A stretch of 64,000 nt of DNA, from assembly GCF_014672715.2 (NCBI RefSeq), contig NZ_CP058566.2:186001-250000 (forward strand), given 5' to 3'. Below are positions 19,415 to 26,731 of the stretch, one piece after another. The notes under the pieces were generated by a model. That model saw only the letters and a list, made by a program, of their open reading frames with translations. It ran no database searches and was not told the DNA's origin. The position numbers and the translations under genes are program-made. This DNA is from Dehalogenimonas etheniformans. GTDB taxonomy: Bacteria > Chloroflexota > Dehalococcoidia > Dehalococcoidales > Dehalococcoidaceae. Every line of letters starts with the position of its first letter. Position 1 is the first letter of the stretch.

Positions 19415-20437
19415 GTGTCAGATATTGCCCAGCCCATAATTGAAACAAAAGAGGCCAGCGGCGACTACGCCCATTTTGTCGCCGAGCCACTCGATAAAGG
19501 CTTCGGCACCACCCTGGGCAATGCCCTGAGGCGGATACTGTTGTCATCTCTGCCGGGAGCCGCGGTCACCCAGGTGCGCATCGAAGGCGTGCAGCACGAG
19601 TTTTCGCCGCTGCCCAAAGCCAAAGAAGACACCATGGATTTCCTGCTGAATCTTAAAGGGCTTCGATTGAAATCCCTGGCCAATAGGCCGGGCCGGCTCA
19701 TCCTCGATGTCAAAGGCAAGAAGCGGATCACCGCCGCCGACATCGAACCCTCGAACGATTTCGAAGTCGCCAATCCCGACCTGTACCTGTTGACTCTGGA
19801 CGATAAGGACGCCCACCTGTATATGGAAATGGACGTCGAACTGGGCCGGGGTTACATTCTGGCCGATTCCAAAGAAAACCCGACCATCGGCACCATTCCC
19901 CAGGACGCCATCTTCAGCCCGGTGGAGAAGGTTAACTACACTACCGAGCCGGTCCACATGGGGCAGGAGACGGGCTACGAGCGCCTGCACCTCCACGTCT
20001 GGACTGACGGCACTATCTCGCCGTCCCAGGCTCTGTCCGAGTCGGCGGCGATACTGCTGAAGCAGTTCCAGCCGTTCACCTCGGTCGGCGGAGCGCCGGT
20101 GATCGTCCACGAGAAGCGGGTCGAGAAACTGGCTATTCCCGAAGAGAAGTTCAACATGCCCATCGAGCAGCTCGACCTGTCGGTGCGGTCTTTGAACTGC
20201 TTGCGCCATGCCGGCATCACCACCGTCGGCGAGGTCATGACCCGGGGCATCGACGAACTTATGGGTCTCCGGAACTTCGGCCTGAAGAGCCTGAACGAAC
20301 TGGAAGAGCGGCTGCAGGTCTTCGGCCTGTCGCTGAACCCGGGCGATGGCTGCCCGCCGGAAGAAGCGCCGATCTTGGCCGAGGAAGAAGAAGAAAAGAA
20401 ACCCAAGCGCAAACGCTCACAGGCGGCTGCGGAGTAA
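19415..20437 (+). CDS. rpoA: DNA-directed RNA polymerase subunit alpha
   Basis: 340 residues from a GTG start with AGGAGG upstream. The N-terminal domain that dimerises and nucleates RNA polymerase includes LDKGFGTTLGNALRRILLSS. The C-terminal domain, which contacts UP elements and activators, includes LRHAGITTVGEVMTR and LRNFGLKSLNELEERL. A charged tail rich in Glu and Lys ends the protein. Confidence 0.98.
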   Translation: MSDIAQPIIETKEASGDYAHFVAEPLDKGFGTTLGNALRRILLSSLPGAAVTQVRIEGVQHEFSPLPKAKEDTMDFLLNLKGLRLKSLANRPGRLILDVKGKKRITAADIEPSNDFEVANPDLYLLTLDDKDAHLYMEMDVELGRGYILADSKENPTIGTIPQDAIFSPVEKVNYTTEPVHMGQETGYERLHLHVWTDGTISPSQALSESAAILLKQFQPFTSVGGAPVIVHEKRVEKLAIPEEKFNMPIEQLDLSVRSLNCLRHAGITTVGEVMTRGIDELMGLRNFGLKSLNELEERLQVFGLSLNPGDGCPPEEAPILAEEEEEKKPKRKRSQAAAE

Positions 20438-20448
20438 GGTGAAATAGA

Positions 20449-20802
20449 ATGAGACACGGAAATCTTGTCAAGCGGTTCGACCGCGATAAAGGCCAGCGCG
20501 AAGCGCTGTTCCGCGGTCTGGTAACCGACCTTTTGGGTTATGAGAAGATCACGACCACCGAGCCCAGGGCCAAGGAGATCCGGCGCGTCGCCGAGAAGAT
20601 GGTCACCCTGGGCAAGCGCGGCGATCTGAACGCCCGCCGCCAGGCCATGGCTTATATCTATGACGAGAAGATCGTCGAAAAACTGTTCGGCGACCTGGCC
20701 AAGCGCTACGCCGAACGAGCCGGCGGCTACACCCGGGTCATCAAGATCGGGCCGAGGCTCGGCGACCAGGCTCCCGAAGCAGTGGTGGAGCTCGTCAAGT
20801 AA
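20449..20802 (+). CDS. rplQ: 50S ribosomal protein bL17
   Basis: 117 residues. bL17 lies near the tunnel exit. The start [20 protein letters not shown] and the [23 protein letters not shown] helix are typical. Last gene of the alpha-type block. Confidence 0.98.
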   Translation: MRHGNLVKRFDRDKGQREALFRGLVTDLLGYEKITTTEPRAKEIRRVAEKMVTLGKRGDLNARRQAMAYIYDEKIVEKLFGDLAKRYAERAGGYTRVIKIGPRLGDQAPEAVVELVK

Positions 20803-20811
20803 GATTTACCC

Positions 20812-21594
20812 TTGATCGGTACGTTGGCAACCAAAGTAGCTTTAATAATTGAATATGACGGCACCAGGCTGGTGGGGTCGCAGTACCAGAGCCGGGGCGC
20901 CACGGTCCAGTCGGAACTGGAGGCGGCTATCGAAAAGCTGACCGGGGAAAAGCTCCGGGTGCTGCTTGCCAGCCGCACCGACACCGGGGTTTCAGCCCAA
21001 GGCCAGGTGGCCTGTTTCCGCGGCGCGTTGAAGCTGCCGCCGGAGCGGGTCATGGGCGGGTTGAACCGCTTCCTTCCCGATGACATCGCGGTGAAGGCGG
21101 TCTACCGGATACCGGACTCGCTGGATGTTCGTCGGGAGGCGGTCAGCCGGGAGTACGTCTACCGCATCTGGAACAGCCCGGTGCCATCGCCTTTGAACGA
21201 GCGCTTTCGCTTCCGGGTGGCAGTACCGCTGGACGAACAGGCGATGGACGCGGCAGCCAAAACGCTCGCCGGCACCCACGACCTGGCAGCCTTCGGCAGC
21301 GCGGGAGCATCTGGCAAGAGCACGGTGCGCACCGTCTATGAAGCGGGAGTTAACCGCGAGGGGCTGGAATTGTCCTTCCGGATGGTGGCCAGCTCGTTCC
21401 TGACCCACCAGATCAGGAACACCGTGGGCGCCCTGATAAAAGTGGGGCAGGGCAGGATGAGTCCCGAAGAGTTCGGGGCATTATTGGAAGTTAAAAAACC
21501 GGGATCGGCCGGTCCGGCAGCGCCGGGCAAAGGGCTGTGCCTGGTGAAGATAAACTACCTGAGAGACTTGGGAGATTACAATGAAAACATTTAG
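20812..21594 (+). CDS. truA: tRNA pseudouridine(38-40) synthase
   Basis: 260 residues if the TTG at 20812 is used. TruA converts uridines 38-40 in the anticodon stem-loop to pseudouridine. The catalytic aspartate lies in SRTDTGVSAQGQ, and the FLTHQIRNTVGALIKVG segment is conserved. No ATG fits: a second TTG at 20824 (starting ATKVALIIEYDG) is equally likely because neither has a strong Shine-Dalgarno sequence. The end overlaps the start of rplM by 14 nt, so the two are coupled, as in many Gram-positive-type clusters. Confidence 0.95.
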   Translation: MIGTLATKVALIIEYDGTRLVGSQYQSRGATVQSELEAAIEKLTGEKLRVLLASRTDTGVSAQGQVACFRGALKLPPERVMGGLNRFLPDDIAVKAVYRIPDSLDVRREAVSREYVYRIWNSPVPSPLNERFRFRVAVPLDEQAMDAAAKTLAGTHDLAAFGSAGASGKSTVRTVYEAGVNREGLELSFRMVASSFLTHQIRNTVGALIKVGQGRMSPEEFGALLEVKKPGSAGPAAPGKGLCLVKINYLRDLGDYNENI

Positions 21595-22009
21595 CGTCAA
21601 GGCGGGGGATATCACCCGCGAGTGGCACGTCATTGATGCCGAGGGCAAGGTCCTGGGGCAGGTGGCGGCCCAGGCGGCGGTCTGGCTGCAAGGCAAGCAC
21701 AAGCCGACCTTCAGCCGGCATCTGGACACAGGCGACGGCGTCATCATCATCAACGCCGGCAAGATAACCGCCACCGGCAAGAAGGGCACCGATAAATTTT
21801 ACTATCGCCACTCCGGCTACCCGGGCGGGTTCCGCAAGGAAAGCCTGAACGAAGCCCTGGAGAAGAAGCCGACCTTCCCGCTGGAGCATGCCATCCGCGG
21901 CATGCTGCCGCGCAACCGCCTTGGTTCGGCGATGTTCAAGAAACTGCGCGTCTACGCCGGCGCGGAGCACCCGCACCTGAGCCAGGCTCCGGCGAAGTCC
22001 GAAGCCTAA
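21581..22009 (+). CDS. rplM: 50S ribosomal protein uL13
   Basis: 142 residues, early 50S assembly protein. REWHVIDAEGKVLGQVAAQA at the start, YYRHSGYPGG in the middle and AIRGMLPRNRLG in the C-terminal half are family signatures. The start codon lies inside truA. Confidence 0.98.
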   Translation: MKTFSVKAGDITREWHVIDAEGKVLGQVAAQAAVWLQGKHKPTFSRHLDTGDGVIIINAGKITATGKKGTDKFYYRHSGYPGGFRKESLNEALEKKPTFPLEHAIRGMLPRNRLGSAMFKKLRVYAGAEHPHLSQAPAKSEA

Positions 22010-22024
22010 TAGAGGGGATAAGAG

Positions 22025-22423
22025 ATGGATACGAAAAAGAACTATTTCCAGGGTACCGGCCGCCGCAAGTCTGCAGTCGCCCAGGTCAGGCTGACGCCGG
22101 GCAAGGGCGCCATTGTCGTTGACGGCAAGCCGTTCGAAGAGATTTTCCACCGGCCGGAATATGTCCGCGCGGTGATGAAGCCGTTTGAGGTCACCGAGAC
22201 CTCAGGCAAATTCAGCGTGATGATCAAGTGTTCCGGCGGCGGGATCTCCGGCCAGAGCGACGCCATCGCCATGGGCGTGTCCCGCGCTCTCATCTCCGTC
22301 GATGAGAAGAACAAAGCGGTGCTGCGCCAGAACGGCCTGCTGACCCGCGATCCCAGGACTAAAGAGCGCAAAAAGGCTGGCCTCAAACGGGCTCGCAAGG
22401 CGCCTCAGTACACCAAGCGTTAA
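22025..22423 (+). CDS. rpsI: 30S ribosomal protein uS9
   Basis: 132 residues. The C-terminal tail of uS9 reaches P-site tRNA and ends in the invariant KR, here RARKAPQYTKR. GTGRRKSAVAQVRL near the start is diagnostic. Last gene of the 20-kb ribosomal cluster, with a terminator directly downstream. Confidence 0.98.
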   Translation: MDTKKNYFQGTGRRKSAVAQVRLTPGKGAIVVDGKPFEEIFHRPEYVRAVMKPFEVTETSGKFSVMIKCSGGGISGQSDAIAMGVSRALISVDEKNKAVLRQNGLLTRDPRTKERKKAGLKRARKAPQYTKR

Positions 22424-22444
22424 CCACCGGATTATTGGAATTGA

Positions 22445-22480
22445 AGAACCCGCTTTCCAAAAGGAGAGCGGGTTCTTTTG
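22445..22480 (+). terminator. Intrinsic terminator of the ribosomal cluster
   Basis: AGAACCCGCT pairs with AGCGGGTTCT around a short AAAA-centred loop, followed by TTTTGTTT. The mirror-image A-run on the left makes it usable from the minus strand as well, where it would end the small gene at 22590-22736. Confidence 0.85.
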
Positions 22481-22589
22481 TTTGGGAGACCGAATAATAC
22501 CAATAAGCCAATGTCAAATACTGCCGATAAGGCAATCCCCCCACTACAAAGACTGAATTGGGTGAAACCTCGTATCGTATTTCTTTAGA

Positions 22590-22736
22590 TCAGCTTGACT
22601 GTTCTTTCAGGGATTTCTGGTAGGCTTTCCAACCGGGGCACCACCCGGTGTGCCATTTCCAGATCCGGCTCATAAAAGCTTTGGGGTTAGCTTCAGCCTT
22701 TTTACGCATGGAGCACTCTGCACATCTGCTTTCCAT
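22590..22736 (-). CDS. Small Cys/Trp-rich protein, 48 residues, function unknown
   Basis: This 48-residue frame is below usual ORF cut-offs but has a full expression signal: promoter TTGAAA-17-TAATCT (22776-22804), a GGAGG Shine-Dalgarno sequence 9 nt before the ATG, and a bidirectional terminator ahead. The protein begins MESRCAECSMRKKAEANPKA and continues through an FMSRIWKWHTGWCPGWKAY core, with a CxxC near the N-terminus, one further Cys and four Trp within about 14 residues. The CxxC plus later Cys and His could bind a metal. I do not recognise a characterised family. It lies downstream of two rdhA genes but has its own promoter, so a link to dehalogenation is only positional. Confidence 0.75.
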   Translation of the reverse strand: MESRCAECSMRKKAEANPKAFMSRIWKWHTGWCPGWKAYQKSLKEQSS

Positions 22737-22775
22737 AGAAACTGACCTCCGGTTTTATAACATTATTCGGGTGTT

Positions 22776-22804
22776 AGATTACTCCAGGCTGGAGGGGTTT
22801 TCAA
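22776..22804 (-). promoter_or_regulatory. Promoter of the small Cys/Trp gene
   Basis: On the minus strand, TTGAAA (22804-22799) and TAATCT (22781-22776) are spaced by exactly 17 bp and lie 40 nt upstream of the ATG. Confidence 0.6.
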
Positions 22805-22940
22805 TGGGTATTCGATTTAAGAATAAGATTATCACCGATACACATTCATCGGGATGTCTTTCCTATCGTGCGTAGGATTACCAATTTAAGGTTATTGCTG
22901 TTTGGCGTTCAACCTGATAATTCATTTCTAGTCTATGTCT

Positions 22941-22990
22941 GTCGCCAGTAGGAATACCAGAGCCGACTCAAAAGAGTCGGCTCTGGCGAC
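22941..22990 (-). terminator. Long hairpin downstream of the tandem rdhA genes
   Basis: A perfect 13-bp stem, CCAGAGCCGACTC (22957-22969) with GAGTCGGCTCTGG (22974-22986) around AAAA, lies 25 nt after the rdhA stop on the minus strand. GTCGCCAG (22941-22948) can pair instead with CTGGCGAC (22983-22990), so two folds compete. There is no U-run, so a rho-independent role is uncertain; it could protect the 3' end. Confidence 0.55.
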
Positions 22991-23014
22991 TATGTACTTT
23001 GCCCGTCCGGCTCC

Positions 23015-24559
23015 CTATTTTCTATAACCCTTATCATATGCAACCGTTGTTGTGTCTATTCCCATTACTGGCAAAGACAAATCCCACCATTCGTCGCTCT
23101 TTTCATCCGAAGAGCCATACCCAAATGTCTCTCCCATTTTGAAGAAAAATCCGTTGAATATACTGACGTTAGCAACGGTACCTTTAATCAGATTATGAAC
23201 CATAGCCGCATTGTCGACAGTAAACGTGCATTCCCCCCAACAAACCTGGCAACCCGCAATTTCATTCCCACCAACGCCTCCATTTTCATTTCGGAAGAGT
23301 CTGCAACCCACACCGTCAGACCAAAATTCTTTGGTACCGGGATTATGAATCAGGCTCTCCTTTCCCTTTATCGGAGTAATTTCCCAAGAAGGTTGTTTTT
23401 CCTGCGAGATAGAACCTGAAGGGCAAGTATTTGCGCACTTGTGGCATGAATGGCAGAAACGCCACATTCCTGCATCGACCGGCTTGGTTGGTGCCATCGG
23501 CAAGTCGGTGATGTAACTGTGTAACCTTCCAATCGCACCATATTCAGGATTCAGACAATAGAGTTGATTCCGGCTATTCTCACAGACACCGGTCAGGTTG
23601 GCGACAGCACCCTCGACAAATGGAACTGTGTTGTCAGAGCCGGCACCAATCATTTGGTAGCCCAAATACCGGAGAAAATCCCACGTACTTGCTTTGACTA
23701 TATCACCGACCATATCACTTGCGTTAGCTAATCCGCCGAACGCAGGAGTACAGCGGAAGAGCTCCCTAGCCATGAGCTCCCAATTGACAAAGTAGTATAA
23801 TTCCTTATTAGGGATTACGTACTTACCCCCAGATACTTCATAAGCTTTCTCGACATCCTCAAAAACAATCACACGTTTGTCAGAGTGTTTTTGGGATTTG
23901 GACACAACCTGAGTGCGCATACGTTGGTCAAGAATACCGAAGCCATTGATCGCTGAGCCGCGATACCGCATGAAAGCTGCCATCACCTTAGTGGCCTCTT
24001 CCGGTGTCCCGGTCCATTTAGGCTCACCCCTTTCCTCCGGAGTGTCGTAGTATATAGTGGTTTCTTTTTGACGATTGGTGCTCTCCATGTCGGTGTCACC
24101 CTTCCAGTTGATGTTCACCGAATTACCCGCCCAGCTTTTCCCCATATACGCAGGCCACCCGTATGTTACGTTTACCTTTCTCAGAGCTCGATTAAGATAA
24201 GAATACCCGGGAGCACCAGATTGTATCTGTTGGTTAACATATTGGTAGCCAAGTTTGTTTTGATTGTCTGCACGTTCTTGCCCCATATACATCACGCATG
24301 TAGCCTTGTTTTGCCCAGTGTGGAACGGGTTAGGACGCTTAAGCACATCCCAATCGACTTCAACAGTTGGATTATAGAAATCTCGTTCTTTCACATACCA
24401 AGGTCGTTTCTGAATATTTCCAGTATCAGCTGACAACAGCTCGTCAAGGTCGTGAAAGACTGGTCCTGACGCCGCGACAGCCGCTCCTACTCCCATGCCG
24501 GTATAACCCATGAACTTCATGAAATCTCTGCGACTCACCATGCTATGAAACTTAGACAT
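23015..24559 (-). CDS. rdhA: Reductive dehalogenase catalytic subunit, second of a tandem pair
   Basis: 514 residues from the ATG at 24559; this start follows AAAGGTG and gives MSKFHSMVSRRDFMKFMGY, whereas an upstream ATG at 24589 adds ten unlikely residues. It is a Tat-exported, cobamide and Fe-S enzyme that removes halogens from organohalides as the terminal step of respiration. The twin arginine is R10-R11. The first ferredoxin motif is CHSCHKCANTCP. The second has a first Cys separated by 17 residues from CQVCWGEC, where the two other RdhA in this window have only 10, so there is a small insertion at this cluster. It lies 30 nt after the preceding rdhA, with no rdhB anchor gene beside it. 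The substrate cannot be told from sequence. Confidence 0.95.
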   Translation of the reverse strand: MSKFHSMVSRRDFMKFMGYTGMGVGAAVAASGPVFHDLDELLSADTGNIQKRPWYVKERDFYNPTVEVDWDVLKRPNPFHTGQNKATCVMYMGQERADNQNKLGYQYVNQQIQSGAPGYSYLNRALRKVNVTYGWPAYMGKSWAGNSVNINWKGDTDMESTNRQKETTIYYDTPEERGEPKWTGTPEEATKVMAAFMRYRGSAINGFGILDQRMRTQVVSKSQKHSDKRVIVFEDVEKAYEVSGGKYVIPNKELYYFVNWELMARELFRCTPAFGGLANASDMVGDIVKASTWDFLRYLGYQMIGAGSDNTVPFVEGAVANLTGVCENSRNQLYCLNPEYGAIGRLHSYITDLPMAPTKPVDAGMWRFCHSCHKCANTCPSGSISQEKQPSWEITPIKGKESLIHNPGTKEFWSDGVGCRLFRNENGGVGGNEIAGCQVCWGECTFTVDNAAMVHNLIKGTVANVSIFNGFFFKMGETFGYGSSDEKSDEWWDLSLPVMGIDTTTVAYDKGYRK

Positions 24560-24589
24560 TTGATACACCTTTCTTATTGTATTTTTCAT

Positions 24590-26095
24590 TCATACTGGGG
24601 ACCCAACTTTCATGTCGTAACCCAGAACGGGTAAATCCATATCCCAGAAATCTTCCGGATTTCTTATCCCATAGTCGAAGCTGTTCGCTAATGAGAAAAA
24701 GAAACTATTAAAAACACTGATATTAGCTATTGTACCCTTCACTACTTCATGAGCCATGGCACCTGTCCCGACAGTGAAAGTGCAATTACCGATACACTGC
24801 TTGCAGCCGTGGCCGGCTTCATTAATGTAAATCCTACAACTTGCCCCATTAGTCCAAAGAGATTTAGTACCTGGATTGTGTAGGAGATTTGGTTTACCTT
24901 CTATGAGAGGCAACTCCCATGAGGTCTCTTTTTCCTTTGAAATCGCTGAGACGGGACAAACATCCGCGCATTTGGTGCAAGTCTTGCAAAAACGCCACAT
25001 GCCTGCGTCGATTGGTTTTGTAGGTGCAACCGGCAAATCGGTTAGAACACTCCACATAGAATGAGCCAAACCATATTCAGGGCTGAAACTTAAAACATCC
25101 TGGCGGCTTCTCTCCCCAATGCCACCCAATATCGTAGTCGCTCCATGCGGGAGTGGGTCGACTCCATCACTCATTACAAATCCTAGCATTTGATAACCAA
25201 GAGAGCGAAGGAAATTGTACAGTGAGGGATAGAAAATGCATCGTAATGCGTCGTGCGACCATCTTCCCTGCGAGTTCATTGAAGGCGCATTTTGATACTG
25301 GTGCCTTGCACCAGGCAATGAAAAACAAATCCAATACATTGGCTTTGAGGGGATTACTAGTTTGCGATTCGTACCACCGCTGTCATATCCTTCAGGTACG
25401 TCCTCATACACAAAAGGTGGAGAATCCGCGGCAGGTGGTGGCCAACTATCTATAAACTTATTGTTGTTGGCATCTCCGCGCTGATAAAGGTGCACCACTT
25501 TATTACGCATTCGGTCGTCAAGGTCACCATAAGCAAAAAGTGCCCCACCAAACATCCGCATAGCTACATTTAACATTTTGTTGGCTTCTTCAGGAGTACC
25601 AGTCCATTTTGGGACACCTCGTTCGGCCGGTGTTTTGGCTTTCGAAGGCATAAATAAGTTTGTTTGAGCTTGCACAGGACCGGTCCATGTCCGAACGACG
25701 TCTGGTTTGGTCAAGCTTTGACCAATCGCCAAGGTTTTCAACCCATAACCCAAGTCATTCGCCGCGATATGCTGTTTAACAGCCTCATTACCAACGGATG
25801 TTGCTGCAACAGTTCTCGCCTTACCGTAATACTGGGCTTGGACATAGCCAGTTTGGCCCGTTAATCTTGCATCGTACCGTTTTTGCATATCCCAATCTAT
25901 TTCCAGTGTCGGATTGTAGAAGTCTCTTTCTTTAACATACCAAGGACGCTTCAGGTTCGCTGATGGTGCTGACAGAACCTCGTCCAAGTCATGGAACGCA
26001 GGGGCGGCACTAGCCGCGGCACCCAAGCCGGCACCCAACAATCCAAGACCTTTCATGAAATCTCTTCGACTCACCATGCTATGAAACTTTGACAC
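24590..26095 (-). CDS. rdhA: Reductive dehalogenase catalytic subunit, first of a tandem pair
   Basis: 501 residues from a GTG start with a strong AGGAGG 6-7 nt upstream. The Tat leader MSKFHSMVSRRDFMKGLG is nearly identical to that of the next rdhA, although the mature parts differ. The RPWYVKERDFYNPT segment after the leader is also shared. The first cluster is CKTCTKCADVCP, and the second is C-x10-CKQCIGNC. The corrinoid is bound by the central nitroreductase-like region. The gene has a 230-nt leader with two hairpins that may control it. No rdhB lies on either side, so membrane attachment must come from elsewhere. Likely the parent or sibling of a duplication; substrate unknown. Confidence 0.95.
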   Translation of the reverse strand: MSKFHSMVSRRDFMKGLGLLGAGLGAAASAAPAFHDLDEVLSAPSANLKRPWYVKERDFYNPTLEIDWDMQKRYDARLTGQTGYVQAQYYGKARTVAATSVGNEAVKQHIAANDLGYGLKTLAIGQSLTKPDVVRTWTGPVQAQTNLFMPSKAKTPAERGVPKWTGTPEEANKMLNVAMRMFGGALFAYGDLDDRMRNKVVHLYQRGDANNNKFIDSWPPPAADSPPFVYEDVPEGYDSGGTNRKLVIPSKPMYWICFSLPGARHQYQNAPSMNSQGRWSHDALRCIFYPSLYNFLRSLGYQMLGFVMSDGVDPLPHGATTILGGIGERSRQDVLSFSPEYGLAHSMWSVLTDLPVAPTKPIDAGMWRFCKTCTKCADVCPVSAISKEKETSWELPLIEGKPNLLHNPGTKSLWTNGASCRIYINEAGHGCKQCIGNCTFTVGTGAMAHEVVKGTIANISVFNSFFFSLANSFDYGIRNPEDFWDMDLPVLGYDMKVGSPV

Positions 26096-26210
26096 TATAA
26101 ACCTCCTAGATTTCGATTTTGACTCAACAAATGCAAATACTAGATAATGGGAACGTGGAAGGCCGCTAAACTCTGACCCTCATCCGGCAGTCTTTACGTT
26201 CTTCCTTTCT

Positions 26211-26233
26211 GGCGGCTACTTGCACTAGCCGCC
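26211..26233 (-). promoter_or_regulatory. Leader hairpin 2 of the rdhA pair
   Basis: On the minus strand, GGCGGCTA and TAGCCGCC form a perfect 8-bp stem around the 7-nt loop GTGCAAG. It lies about 115 nt before the rdhA start, downstream of hairpin 1. The same loop sequence occurs in hairpin 1. Confidence 0.55.
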
Positions 26234-26251
26234 GGTATTATTTTTTGCCAT

Positions 26252-26298
26252 TGAAAACACAAAAAGGCATCAAACCTCTTGCACGGGTTTGGTGCCTT
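26252..26298 (-). promoter_or_regulatory. Leader hairpin 1 with U-run (attenuator-like) before the rdhA pair
   Basis: On the minus strand, a 13-bp stem with one mismatch (26298-26286 with 26276-26264) carries the loop CGTGCAAGA and is followed by TTTTTGTGTTTTC. This looks like an intrinsic terminator placed about 170 nt upstream of the rdhA start, so transcription of the pair may be controlled by termination and read-through. A further GC-rich stem (CCGCC/GGCGG) lies just upstream at about 26320-26337. Confidence 0.6.
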
Positions 26299-26338
26299 GT
26301 ACTCTGGTAGGCAGCTCCCTTCCGCCCGATTGGCGGTA

Positions 26339-26731
26339 GCTTTTATAATGAATAGGTTATTAACTTATATCTATCTCTGACATTTATATTACTTATTGTC
26401 TTTTTGTACATCGTCTATAAGTACTAGTCCTATATTGTACTTTATGCTGATTTATTTTTGTTAATGTCTGAGATGCGCTCAAAGATAAATAAAAATTAAT
26501 CTTTTTGGAGAAAAACTTGGTAGTAGTGAAGGTTATGGTTTTTGACGATGGAATCAAGTGGTCTGGGATATGCAAATCTTTCGCACGATAGGAATATCAT
26601 CAGGTGTTAATTGGGATGTTTGCCCGGTATATAACCGACCATATGGGCATTCACTCCCAAAAAGATCTATAATCGGTTCTCAATCTTCGATTGAGCGCCC
26701 TCCACCAGACTTTTGGCAGTATAGTTTCGAG
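26339..26731. other. AT-rich gene-free stretch between the rdhA leader and the ATPase
   Basis: No gene recognised. 26340-26560 is strongly AT-rich and should hold the rdhA promoter, but no clear -35/-10 pair stands out. 26570-26690, read on the minus strand, has a short open stretch of about 40 codons without a start codon or ribosome binding site, possibly a gene remnant. Confidence 0.5.

Noticed and set aside
22648-22875. A 75-codon plus-strand frame after the ribosomal operon
   Set aside because: It is antisense to the small Cys/Trp gene and its promoter, and has no ribosome binding site.
26211-26340. Calling the rdhA leader a known riboswitch (guanidine-II, ZTP, fluoride or cobalamin)
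   Set aside because: The loops GUGCAAG do not match ACGR, and none of the conserved cores of the other classes is present.
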